Of a stretch of 9,583 nt of DNA, positions 1 to 7,104 are shown in pieces (position 1 is the first letter of the stretch; every line of letters begins with the position of its first letter). Both the position numbers and the translations under genes were made by a program. A model generated the notes under the pieces. It was not told where the DNA came from, did no database searches, and saw nothing but the letters and a program-made list of their open reading frames with translations. Source of the stretch: Pelobacter sp. UBA6812 (GTDB lineage: Bacteria; Desulfobacterota; Desulfuromonadia; Desulfuromonadales; Syntrophotaleaceae); the NCBI GenBank assembly GCA_002452265.1, contig DKEW01000016.1, positions 35,239 through 44,821 of the forward strand. Direction: 5' to 3'.

Positions 1-45
1 TTAAAAGAGTAAGGCGCCGGGCGGGAGCGCGATCCCGCGGTCTTG
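1..45. repeat. 45-bp direct repeat, copy 1
   Basis: The sequence starts TTAAAAGAGTAAGGCGCCGG and recurs at 515-559 with 42 of 45 bases identical; the differences are at repeat positions 26, 30 and 33. It begins at the first base of the window, so the true repeat may extend further left. The two copies start 514 bp apart. Confidence 0.85.
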
Positions 46-114
46 AAGTGGATGTTTTGTCGTTAAAAGCCTTGAAACCTTAACATCAAGTTCGCCGGTC
101 CCGGCCGGCAGCCG

Positions 115-150
115 GGATACTTTCTTTGCAAGGCCCCAAAGAAAGTATCC
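115..150. repeat. Perfect 14-bp inverted repeat (hairpin)
   Basis: GGATACTTTCTTTG at 115-128 is exactly complementary to CAAAGAAAGTATCC at 137-150, with an 8-nt loop. Similar ACTTTCTTTG/CAAAGAAAGT palindromes are, as I recall, common in intergenic repeats of several proteobacteria. No T-run follows on either strand, so I treat it as part of a repeat element rather than a terminator. Confidence 0.8.
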
Positions 151-495
151 AAAGAAATGGCCTGGCTTCGCCGTTATGTCTGTCGCGTGAGGACTTGCGT
201 GAGGGCACCATGGCTGCGAAAGATAAACGGCACGTCTGCGTAGGACGCATTTTTCCACAGAGGTGATGCGCACAGCTCGCAGCACAGCCGTTGCCTGCAC
301 CGGCGCTGCTGGATTTGATAAACGCTTTGGCGTTGCCTTTGCCGTTGATTCCCCCTGTGACGCGGCCGGAGTGGAGTAATCGACGGGCGAAACAGGCGGA
401 GGACTGAGCGCAGCGAATCTTCTCCGCCCGCCTGGCGGTTGCGTAGCACAGGGTACCCGCCGCAGGCGGGCAAGGAGTCGGGGCGCGGTTTTCTG

Positions 496-527
496 CTTAC
501 TCTTTTGACGCGTTTTAAAAGAGTAAG
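496..527. repeat. Perfect 11-bp inverted repeat overlapping direct-repeat copy 2
   Basis: CTTACTCTTTT at 496-506 pairs with AAAAGAGTAAG at 517-527 across a 10-nt loop. The right arm is the beginning of the 45-bp repeat. The same right-arm sequence is at 3-13 in copy 1, whose left arm would lie outside the window. Confidence 0.75.
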
Positions 528-559
528 GCGCCGGGCGGGGGCGTGACCCCGCGGTCTTG
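515..559. repeat. 45-bp direct repeat, copy 2
   Basis: This is the second copy of the repeat at 1-45, in the same orientation. Its left end doubles as the right arm of the hairpin at 496-527. It lies about 50 bp downstream of the proC stop codon. No T-tract follows it in the direction of proC transcription, so it does not look like a simple terminator. Confidence 0.85.
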
Positions 560-607
560 GGGTGTGGTTCTAATAGTGAGTTTTAAATACCAAGTACTGA
601 CGGCGAT

Positions 608-1420
608 CTAACTTTTACCAAGCTCCCGAGAACGTTTCGCCGCCTTGGAAACGCCTTTGATAAGGGCCGCACGCAGCCCCTTCTCTTCCAACTCCTTGAC
701 CGCTGCAATCGTGGTGCCACCAGGCGAACAAACTTTGTCGCGCAGCACTGCCGGATGCTCGCCGCTTTCCTTCACCAGCTGTGCCGTTCCGAAAACCGTC
801 TGGGTCGCCAGAGCCAATGCCGTGTCCATCGGCAGGCCTTCCAGCACTCCACCGGCAGCCATCGCCTCGATCACCATGTAAACATAAGCCGGTCCGCTGC
901 CGGACAGACCGGTGACAGCGTCCATCTGAGCTTCACTGACCACATGCACCGTCCCTACGCCCTCGAACAAGTGGATGGCCGTCGCCAGGTCCTCTTTGGT
1001 GGCATGCAACCCCGCACACAGCGCGGTAGCCCCCGCGCCGGCCAACGCCGGGGTATTGGGCATGACGCGAACCACGCGAGGCGCTCCATCAAAATATTCT
1101 TCAAGGGAGCGGCTGGTCACTCCGGCCGCAATCGATACCAGCAACTTGGCATCGCTGAACGCCGCGGCGATACCCGGCATGGCGGCAGGCACGATCTGTG
1201 GTTTGATCGCCAATACGATCAGGTCGCTGTGCTTCACCACTTCACCGGCATCGCTACTGCAGCTGACGCCGTAACGCTCCGTTAACTGGCGGGCACGCGA
1301 CTCGTTGGGCTCGGCCACCCGGATGTCGTGGGCCGGAACCGCGGATTTGATCAATCCCTTGATAAGAGCCTCGCCCATATTGCCACCGCCGATAAAACCG
1401 ATATTTCCCAGTGCTGTCAT
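608..1420 (-). CDS. proC: Pyrroline-5-carboxylate reductase
   Basis: ProC performs the last step of proline synthesis in the cytoplasm: NAD(P)H-dependent reduction of 1-pyrroline-5-carboxylate to L-proline. The 270-aa length is typical. The N-terminal Rossmann site is visible as GFIGGGNMGEAL (residues 8-19), followed by AIKP (71-74) and MPNTPA (120-125). The C-terminal dimerisation and catalytic part has SGSGPAY (173-179) and the family signature SPGGTT (232-237) leading into AAVKELEEKG. The frame is open 25 codons further upstream, but I chose ATG 1420 because the GFIGGG motif then sits at the usual distance from the N-terminus and AAAGGA lies about 10 nt before it. It is on the same strand as the pilus genes but about 390 bp beyond mshQ, so it is probably a separate unit. 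The gene appears intact. Confidence 0.96.
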   Translation of the reverse strand: MTALGNIGFIGGGNMGEALIKGLIKSAVPAHDIRVAEPNESRARQLTERYGVSCSSDAGEVVKHSDLIVLAIKPQIVPAAMPGIAAAFSDAKLLVSIAAGVTSRSLEEYFDGAPRVVRVMPNTPALAGAGATALCAGLHATKEDLATAIHLFEGVGTVHVVSEAQMDAVTGLSGSGPAYVYMVIEAMAAGGVLEGLPMDTALALATQTVFGTAQLVKESGEHPAVLRDKVCSPGGTTIAAVKELEEKGLRAALIKGVSKAAKRSRELGKS

Positions 1421-1807
1421 GATAAGGGGATCCTTTCCCGTTGGTTTGTCATGTATTGAAAGTTGCAAAGTTCTTCTCAAGTAAAGACGAATCATGGCCC
1501 TTGGTCAAGTCCGCCTTCAATGTAAGACCACCTGGATTTTCTGGATGGAACAGCAATTGCCGCGAAATCTACAGGGCCATTATTCCCCAGAGAATACGCG
1601 ATCAAAGACCGTGAAAGGCATCTCACGCCCGCTCCTTTCAGTCGCTAAAGCCGCAAAGTCGCAAAGGAAAGCAAATCCGGGTTTCTTGGCGTCTTTGCGG
1701 CTTTAGTGAGCAAAGCAAACGAGCGTGAGTATAGTCGGTTTTTGGTTTTCGGCATTCCCCCCGGCTATTCTTGATCGAGGAAATTCAAACCAACTTGCGC
1801 TCCCTGT
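1421..1807. other. Intergenic region between mshQ-like gene and proC
   Basis: This 387-bp stretch has no credible gene. It holds the proC ribosome-binding site near its left end, a long imperfect hairpin at 1645-1706, and a weak 8-bp dyad with one mismatch at 1731-1738/1761-1768. I see no hairpin followed by a T-tract, so neither a clear mshQ terminator nor a convincing proC promoter can be assigned. The best proC promoter candidate (TTGAGA with a poor -10, near 1455-1480) is too weak to annotate. Confidence 0.6.
1645..1706. repeat. Long imperfect inverted repeat with CGCAAAG arms
   Basis: A perfect 14-bp arm CTAAAGCCGCAAAG (1645-1658) pairs with CTTTGCGGCTTTAG (1693-1706). Pairing continues inward with mismatches to 1669/1682, leaving a 12-nt loop. 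The arms resemble those of the palindromic element between mshO and mshD (6381-6408 and 6589-6616), pointing to one dispersed intergenic family. No T-tract follows on either strand. Confidence 0.8.
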
Positions 1808-4800
1808 TCAGCGGAAACTCTCCCGCATATAGATCATCCCCGGACGCCCTTTGTACAAACCGAAGCTGGCGCGCGCGGTTGGATCATCGTCGTGACTGCC
1901 GTCTCCGTCCCAATCGTAACGCAACCAGGGCAGCAGGGAAAGACCGGCCGACACCTCGATGAAGCCGTTGGAGCCCGGAGCACTGAAGGTCAATCCGGCA
2001 TCGCCGGCAACGACGGGAGTATAGATGGTTGCGGTGCTACTGCCGCTACCGACAGGAACGGTTTGATCGCCGCTGAAGGTCGTCGTGCCGTTAAAGAGTG
2101 TCCATTGGCCAAGATCCAGGGAGGTACAGCCGTCCTGCAGGTTTTGCACAAACGCGGTGCCATTAAAATACTCGGCCCGCACCGGCATGGAAAGGGCCAA
2201 CAACTCGGAACCGTATGCGTTTTTCATGGCCAGACGCCCCCAGCGCATTTCGTCCGCATTCATCCCGCTGGCTTCCCCGGTAAAGGGGATATCGCTAAAA
2301 CTCAAAGGATCGTCGGCACTTATGCCGTCGGCATCAACCACGTTGACCTTAAGATCGATGGCGGCACGAAAAGGTGCGGTTAGCGCCCCGCGCGTAAATT
2401 TCATTTCACTGCTTGCATCGTAAGTCAGAAGACCGCTGCCCCTGTTGGCCTCATCCACCGGATAAGAATAACTCACCCCGCCCCCCGACAACTCCAAAGT
2501 CCCTTCGAACGCACTGTAGGATCGCTCGGAGGTAAGTTTTTCCTTAGTGATTTTCCACCAATTAACATCGGTATAGTTGGCGGTGATCACCTCCTGCTTG
2601 TTAAGGGCGGTTACCTTGACGATCGGTTCGACGACATAGCCGAAGGGTTGGCCAAGATAGGTGAAGAAACCCAGAGCGCACCCCGGCGCCAGTTCCGGAG
2701 TCTGATACCAGGACAAGGCGAATTCATAGGGCGTGAAGCGCCCGATGGTGGCGGCACCCGTCACATCGATACCCGGTTCCTGATAGCCCTCTGCTACGGC
2801 CTGCAGGATCACAGTGCCAACTTCGCTGTAATATACCGCATTACTGCCGACACCATCTTTGAATTTATCCGCGGCCAGGGAATCGGGAGTGAATGTACCG
2901 GACGTGCCGCCCACTGGCAGGATATCACCTGCCTTCAATGCGGTCTGCCAGGCAAAACTCGGCGTCACGCTACCACCATCGCAGACCCCGGCCACCTCGA
3001 GATCGAAAGCCTCCCCGGCAGGCCAATGGGGATCGCCGCTGCTTGAGGTATTATTCAGCGCGAAAACCGTGCTGGTATTTGCATCGGTAGCTGTTGCACT
3101 TACCCGCAAATGATGAGGGTAAGCCACAAAAGAATCGATTCCCGCCATCTTGAGGCCGATTCCATCGGTGTCGACAAAACTGGCGGTCAGGGTAACGCTG
3201 CCGGCGTCCTTATAGCTGAAGCTAAAGCTGCTTTTGGCATCTTTATCAAATCTCAATTGCGCGATTGCGGGCAGCTTCGCAAAATCGGTGTCGTCATTGC
3301 CCTTTACAAATACCGGCTCGCTACCGATCTTGGTGCTAACGTAACTCGAAGCAAACGACACCGACCGGGAGGTGAGGGCAAAACTATCGTCTCCTGTGCA
3401 AGCCTGGGTTTCATCATCCATGCGCACGGCGCGGATATCTACCGAGGAAGATGTTTGACACGATTCCAGATTGGGCAGTTCAAACAAAAACCCGGTTTCA
3501 TAAAAAGTCAACGCGCAAGGGTTGCCCTCTCCACTGTTCACACATTGAAGCGCCTGCTCGGCGGCAGGCTCACCCGTCACCGACAGGTTAACGGTTTCGG
3601 GGGTGGTATGCCGTAGACGGAACACGCCGACTCCGCTTTTCAGCGTCTGCGTATCCTTGTCGCTCCAGCCCGTTGGCGACAACGTAATCTCCACATCCTC
3701 GGTGTACAGAGTGCAAGGCTCTGCGTCATCGGCACAGGCCTTAACCGTCACCGACTCCGGCGCGCAAGTCAGGGCCGAACCGTCATGGATGATCTCGAAA
3801 TGGTCGATACCTGCCCCACACAGGATATCCTCCCGCAGGGAACCGTCCAGATTGCGACCGGCTACTTGCAGATCGTAGAGATCCCGAACTTCATTGCTAT
3901 CAAGAGCCTCATCGAAAACCAGAAATTCATCCAACGACGCACGAAATCCCTGATTCCCGAGCCAGGTATCATACGAAGTACCGATATAGTGCAAATTACC
4001 ATTACTTCTGGCATTAATAGAATCAACCAGACTCCCATCAATGAAAAGGTCGCTACGTTCTACCCAATGCCCCCACCATTTCCCCCCACTCCACTCCCTG
4101 GTTCCCACCACAACCATATGGTGCCAGCCTTCGGACAACGAAGAGAACTGATAAGTTCCATCGTAGGATTCCGTTCCATCCCAGATGCCCCACCGATCGT
4201 TATGATCATCTATCCACATGATATCGCCACCGCCGGCCATGGCCCCAATGACATGATAGCGAGAGCCCTCGCTGGTCAAATACGGCCATTGGAACCACAC
4301 ACTGACGGTCCAAAGAGATGTCATCGGCACATCGCTGTTGGCGATAAACTTTTGATTCGAGGTGGTCAACCCGGCAGCTCGGCCCACCAAGCCATCCGCT
4401 TCGCTGATAACACCATTATAAGCCGTGGCATCATGAGCACCCTGACTGTCCACGGCTACGACACCATCGTACCCACACTCGTCAAAACGCCATTCGGCAA
4501 CGGGAACAACCGGAAAGGGCGTTTGAGCGTCATTATCATACCCCTCGGTAGGCTCGCCGGTGGCCCCCGGAAGGCCCAACTCCAGCCATGGCCCGGTCCC
4601 GTCGGGCTTCCGGTAAATGCCCTTCGGACTGGATTCCAAACTCCCGGTGGCGGTGGGATACAAAAAACTCGAGCAATTTGTCAATTGCGTAGAATAATTA
4701 TTGACCGACAGGTAATCGACCGCCCTACCATCCTGATCCCACAGGACGATATCCATACCGCCCTTGTTTTGTAAATTGACGTATTGTGCACCGACATTCA

Positions 4801-5128
4801 GCCGGATCCACTCAGGGTAGCTCTCCGGGTAAAGAACCTGCCCGTCGGAAACCGGATAGGTATGACAACCTTGTTTTTTTTCGCAAAGACTGATCGACCA
4901 TGAGTCATACACTACTGAAGGCAGAGAAGTATCCAGCAGGCGCACTTCCACCCACGCCTCGTTCCCCAGTTCATAGACCTCATTAATGGTCATGTCCCCG
5001 ATATAGGACGAACAATCGTCGCCACGAACCTCGTGAGCGCTTAAGCAAAAACCTGCAACAAACAACACCGCCGACACCATCAAAAATTGTCGCCACCACA
5101 TGGACTTACATATCGATACACCCATCAT
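1808..5128 (-). CDS. mshQ: MshQ-like MSHA pilus-associated protein with LamG-like and DUF6701 regions
   Basis: A 1106-aa secreted protein of the MshQ family, whose role is poorly defined; I infer it is displayed at the pilus tip or surface as an adhesin. Residues 11-31 are a signal peptide (WWRQFLMVSAVLFVAGFCLSA), with no proper lipobox because Phe precedes the Cys. Residues about 46-140 (INEVYELGNEAWVEVRL onward) resemble a lamin-tail domain. Residues about 207-421 look like a LamG/concanavalin-type jellyroll (AEWRFDE, EGWHHMVVV, LFIDGSLVDS, ASLDEFLVFDEALDSNEV). From about 441 to the end is the DUF6701 region, opening with IDHFEIIHDGSALTCAPESV and ending in YDWDGDGSHDDDPTARASFG and IYMRE, as is typical of MshQ. 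ATG 5128 overlaps the mshP stop (ATGA) and has GGAG seven bases before it; ATG 5101 is an alternative start. It is the last gene of the mshO-mshP-mshQ set. Confidence 0.88.
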   Translation of the reverse strand: MMGVSICKSMWWRQFLMVSAVLFVAGFCLSAHEVRGDDCSSYIGDMTINEVYELGNEAWVEVRLLDTSLPSVVYDSWSISLCEKKQGCHTYPVSDGQVLYPESYPEWIRLNVGAQYVNLQNKGGMDIVLWDQDGRAVDYLSVNNYSTQLTNCSSFLYPTATGSLESSPKGIYRKPDGTGPWLELGLPGATGEPTEGYDNDAQTPFPVVPVAEWRFDECGYDGVVAVDSQGAHDATAYNGVISEADGLVGRAAGLTTSNQKFIANSDVPMTSLWTVSVWFQWPYLTSEGSRYHVIGAMAGGGDIMWIDDHNDRWGIWDGTESYDGTYQFSSLSEGWHHMVVVGTREWSGGKWWGHWVERSDLFIDGSLVDSINARSNGNLHYIGTSYDTWLGNQGFRASLDEFLVFDEALDSNEVRDLYDLQVAGRNLDGSLREDILCGAGIDHFEIIHDGSALTCAPESVTVKACADDAEPCTLYTEDVEITLSPTGWSDKDTQTLKSGVGVFRLRHTTPETVNLSVTGEPAAEQALQCVNSGEGNPCALTFYETGFLFELPNLESCQTSSSVDIRAVRMDDETQACTGDDSFALTSRSVSFASSYVSTKIGSEPVFVKGNDDTDFAKLPAIAQLRFDKDAKSSFSFSYKDAGSVTLTASFVDTDGIGLKMAGIDSFVAYPHHLRVSATATDANTSTVFALNNTSSSGDPHWPAGEAFDLEVAGVCDGGSVTPSFAWQTALKAGDILPVGGTSGTFTPDSLAADKFKDGVGSNAVYYSEVGTVILQAVAEGYQEPGIDVTGAATIGRFTPYEFALSWYQTPELAPGCALGFFTYLGQPFGYVVEPIVKVTALNKQEVITANYTDVNWWKITKEKLTSERSYSAFEGTLELSGGGVSYSYPVDEANRGSGLLTYDASSEMKFTRGALTAPFRAAIDLKVNVVDADGISADDPLSFSDIPFTGEASGMNADEMRWGRLAMKNAYGSELLALSMPVRAEYFNGTAFVQNLQDGCTSLDLGQWTLFNGTTTFSGDQTVPVGSGSSTATIYTPVVAGDAGLTFSAPGSNGFIEVSAGLSLLPWLRYDWDGDGSHDDDPTARASFGLYKGRPGMIYMRESFR

Positions 5129-5529
5129 GGCGTCGCTCCCGTTATTCTGGCCCTCAGTTGCCGCGAAACATAATCACTGCCGCCGTAGACTCCGGACTCG
5201 GCCAACGAGGTGATGCTGAAAACCTTGTAATTTTGTCCCCCCTCGACAAAGGCCTCTTCACTGCACGAAACATCGACGGAAAACCCATCGATTACAAGGC
5301 TGCCCGCTACGCAGGAACCGCCGTTCAGCGCCCGGAAACCGCCCCATTCCAGGCCGCTGCGGGCCGCATGATAGGCCCGTGCACCCTGCAACGCCCACAG
5401 GGAAGTGCGGCTCTGCACCCCGCTCATGGTCACCATAAAGATGCCGAGCACCGCCAACACCAGCAAGATAAAGAGCGCCGTGACGATGGAAAATCCTTTT
5501 TGCGAACCGAGCAAACCGTCTGCCATCAT
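5125..5529 (-). CDS. mshP: MSHA minor pilin-like protein MshP
   Basis: A 134-aa PilX/GspK-like minor prepilin. The leader is MMADGLLGSQKG and the predicted prepilin-peptidase cut is before Phe13 (KG|FSIVTALFILLVLAVLGIF), followed by one hydrophobic helix. The Glu normally at mature position 5 is replaced by Thr, as in other PilX/GspK-type tip subunits. The following SGVQSRTSLWALQGARAYHAARSGLEWG (split here as SGVQSRTSLWALQGARAY plus HAARSGLEWG) is characteristic of MshP. Cys73 and Cys89 could form a disulfide. The gene overlaps mshO upstream and mshQ downstream by ATGA junctions, so the three are translationally coupled. GGAG sits eight bases before the first ATG; a second ATG follows immediately and could also be used. 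Confidence 0.88.
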   Translation of the reverse strand: MMADGLLGSQKGFSIVTALFILLVLAVLGIFMVTMSGVQSRTSLWALQGARAYHAARSGLEWGGFRALNGGSCVAGSLVIDGFSVDVSCSEEAFVEGGQNYKVFSITSLAESGVYGGSDYVSRQLRARITGATP

Positions 5530-6338
5530 GGCCCATTCTCCACATGAACCTGATGAAGCAAGGTAATCGTTTCACCCTCTTCGGCCAGTTGCAGTTGCAT
5601 CGACACCAGCCCGGCACGCTCCGGGGTGCCGGGGTAATAGTCGAAGGAGCATGCGGCCAGATGCCGGGTCATGATGGCGGCACTGCCACCAGGGTTGGAC
5701 GATTGAGCTGCATTGATCGGGTATCCGGAGTACCTCGTCAGGGTTCCGGCCACCGTGTCGCACACATAGCTGACCGGCTCATCGACCAGGAAGAAGCGTT
5801 GATAGGGCGAGGAGCGCTTAAAAGGCGTCGGATCATCGAGTAGGATGGAGGTAGCGTCGCTCCCTGCCGCCACGGCCCGCCGGTTATCGGCCGCTGCGGC
5901 GTAAGCATTGCCGCTGGTGCCGGCGGCGGCCAAATTGTATATCACCACGGCATCCCCTACATCGGGCGTTGCAGACAATGCACCGAGCACATCAAATCCG
6001 TCGCCATCGTTCGTGATAAAATCGAGGACGTTGCCGGGGCCCTCCAAGCGGTAGCGGCCGCCGTCCACCGTGTGCAACAGTTCGAGGCACTGGCCATCAG
6101 CGGTGATCCGCACGCTGTTGGGCAGGGCCTGACGTACATCGCGCTGCATACGCCGCAGGGCCGTTTCGGCCGCATCGACGAGGGTCGCACGGCGCGATAA
6201 ATCGAGGAACCCTTCGATGGGACGGGCGATAAACATCCCCCCGAGCGCCGCCAGGATACCGATGATCACTATCACGACGATCATCTCCACCAGGGTGAAG
6301 CCGCATTCGACATCATGGTAGGTGGAAGGCTGCTGCAT
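5526..6338 (-). CDS. mshO: MSHA minor pilin-like protein MshO
   Basis: A 270-aa prepilin of the MshO/PilW/GspJ type, expected in the inner membrane before assembly into the pilus tip complex. The leader MQQPSTYHDVECG precedes a class III prepilin cleavage site, G|FTLVEMIVVIVIIGILAALGG (split as FTLVEMIVV, IVIIGILAALGG), with Glu at mature position 5. The helix continues into DLSRRATLVDAAETALRRMQRDVRQALPNS-type sequence typical of GspJ-like subunits (residues 46-75). Three Cys lie in the globular part (CLELLHT, YVCDTV, AACSFDYY). The frame is open to 6425, but ATG 6338 is preferred: GAGG lies five bases before it and it gives a normal short leader. A 300-bp palindromic spacer separates it from mshD, so it may be expressed differently from mshC/mshD. 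Confidence 0.87.
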   Translation of the reverse strand: MQQPSTYHDVECGFTLVEMIVVIVIIGILAALGGMFIARPIEGFLDLSRRATLVDAAETALRRMQRDVRQALPNSVRITADGQCLELLHTVDGGRYRLEGPGNVLDFITNDGDGFDVLGALSATPDVGDAVVIYNLAAAGTSGNAYAAAADNRRAVAAGSDATSILLDDPTPFKRSSPYQRFFLVDEPVSYVCDTVAGTLTRYSGYPINAAQSSNPGGSAAIMTRHLAACSFDYYPGTPERAGLVSMQLQLAEEGETITLLHQVHVENGP

Positions 6339-6639
6339 CGGAACCTCAGTATAAAAGGAAATAAATAGAAGCTGGTTTTTTACCGCTAAGTTCGCAGAGG
6401 GCGCGGAGAAGTTGCCAACACCCAAATAATCATCAAAAACAGATTTCTTTGGATAAAACCGAAATCCTCACCCCTGATCGCACGGGGACAATCAGGATAT
6501 TCAGGATAAAATCCAAAGAACAGAACCTTTGGTGTTAATCCTGCACATCCTATACATCCCTGTCATTACACGATGTAAAGGGTCTTTACTCAGCGGTCTT
6601 TGCGTACTCCGCGGTGACATCACTCTTTTCAAATCACAA
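6339..6639. other. Palindromic spacer between mshD and mshO
   Basis: There is no gene in this 301-bp stretch. It is occupied almost entirely by the nested inverted-repeat element at 6381-6616, and its left end carries the mshO ribosome-binding site (GAGG on the minus strand). A large transcribed hairpin here could partly uncouple mshO-mshP-mshQ from mshC-mshD, but no T-tract terminator is visible. Confidence 0.65.
6381..6616. repeat. Nested imperfect inverted-repeat element (about 236 bp)
   Basis: Outer arms 6381-6408 (TACCGCTAAGTTCGCAGAGG onward) and 6589-6616 match in about 21 of 28 positions after reverse complementing. Inside, CAGGATATTCAGGAT (6493-6507) is complementary, with a few mismatches, to ATCCTGCACATCCT (6538-6551). 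At the centre CCAAAG (6513-6518) pairs perfectly with CTTTGG (6527-6532). The outer arms share the CGC-AAG-CGCAAAG pattern with the hairpin at 1645-1706. The architecture suggests a mobile or formerly mobile intergenic palindrome rather than a regulatory site. Confidence 0.7.
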
Positions 6640-7104
6640 TCAGTAATTGGTGCGATGACCGCTCAGCGTCAGGTTAATCCCGCTGGGATGCGTCACTGTC
6701 ACCGTCACCCTTTTGCAGTTGGCAGCCAAAATCCCGTTCAAAGCCGTATTGGCCACCGCCACCGAGACCGTATAATCCTCCAGCCCGGCAATCGCGGTAC
6801 CTTCCTGATCGCGGACCCCGTTATCGGTCCAACCGTCGTAATCGTCCACATCGTCGAGCAGATTACGCACCGTTTCACCATCGACTCCATCAGGGTCCGA
6901 ATACGGGCGCAACAAGACTTCCTCAAGATAGGATTCGGCAATGGCCACCGCCTGGTGTTGCAACATGGGATCGGCGCTGTGCTGCAGGGTATAGTTCATC
7001 ACCATCAAAACTCCGCCCAGGGCGATGGAAATCACGACCATGGAGATTACCAGTTCGATCAGGGTAAAACCCCGGCTATGTCTCAGGCAGGTCGAATTGC
7101 TCAT
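6640..7104 (-). CDS. mshD: MSHA minor pilin-like protein MshD
   Basis: A 154-aa prepilin of the MshD/PilV/GspI type. The leader MSNSTCLRHSRG ends in Gly before FTLIELVISMVVISIALGG, with Glu at mature position 5. The segment ADPMLQHQAVAIAESYLEEV (residues 44-63), followed by the acidic DPDGVDGE (70-77) and LLDDVDDYDG (82-91), is the hallmark of MshD proteins. The start ATG overlaps the mshC stop (ATGA), with a GGA-containing site shortly upstream, so translation is coupled to mshC. In related machines this subunit belongs to the minor-pilin complex that primes assembly. It appears intact. A 300-bp gap follows before mshO. Confidence 0.9.
   Translation of the reverse strand: MSNSTCLRHSRGFTLIELVISMVVISIALGGVLMVMNYTLQHSADPMLQHQAVAIAESYLEEVLLRPYSDPDGVDGETVRNLLDDVDDYDGWTDNGVRDQEGTAIAGLEDYTVSVAVANTALNGILAANCKRVTVTVTHPSGINLTLSGHRTNY

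Larger units (their letters stand above)
1..607. other. Non-coding, hairpin-rich repeat region downstream of proC
   Basis: I see no credible gene here. Open frames on the minus strand are short, have no recognisable domains and run through repeats. The stretch begins and ends with copies of a 45-bp direct repeat. Between them are many small palindromes: a perfect 14-bp hairpin at 115-150, a short one at 237-249 (TGCGT/ACGCA), one at 456-470 (CCCGCC/GGCGGG, 3-nt loop), and an 11-bp one at 496-527. The density of hairpins and flanking direct repeats suggests a dispersed or tandem intergenic repeat of about 514 bp that may continue past the left edge. Its function is unknown. Confidence 0.6.

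Noticed and set aside
1..473. Two minus-strand open frames of 99 codons each
   Set aside because: They run through hairpins and the direct repeat, have no credible ribosome-binding site and show no known motif.
496..527. Intrinsic terminator of proC
   Set aside because: The hairpin is strong, but no T-tract follows on the minus strand and its right arm belongs to the repeated element.
755..1285. Plus-strand open frame of 176 codons
   Set aside because: It is antisense to proC, whose motifs are intact. Its composition, rich in Arg, His and Gln, is that of a shadow frame.
1645..1706. Intrinsic terminator of mshQ
   Set aside because: The stem is long but has no T-run after it, lies about 100 bp beyond the stop, and matches a repeat family seen elsewhere in the window.
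3785..4774. Long plus-strand open frame of 329 codons
   Set aside because: It lies wholly antisense to mshQ, has no recognisable domain and is His/Ile/Pro-rich in a way typical of the complement of a real gene.
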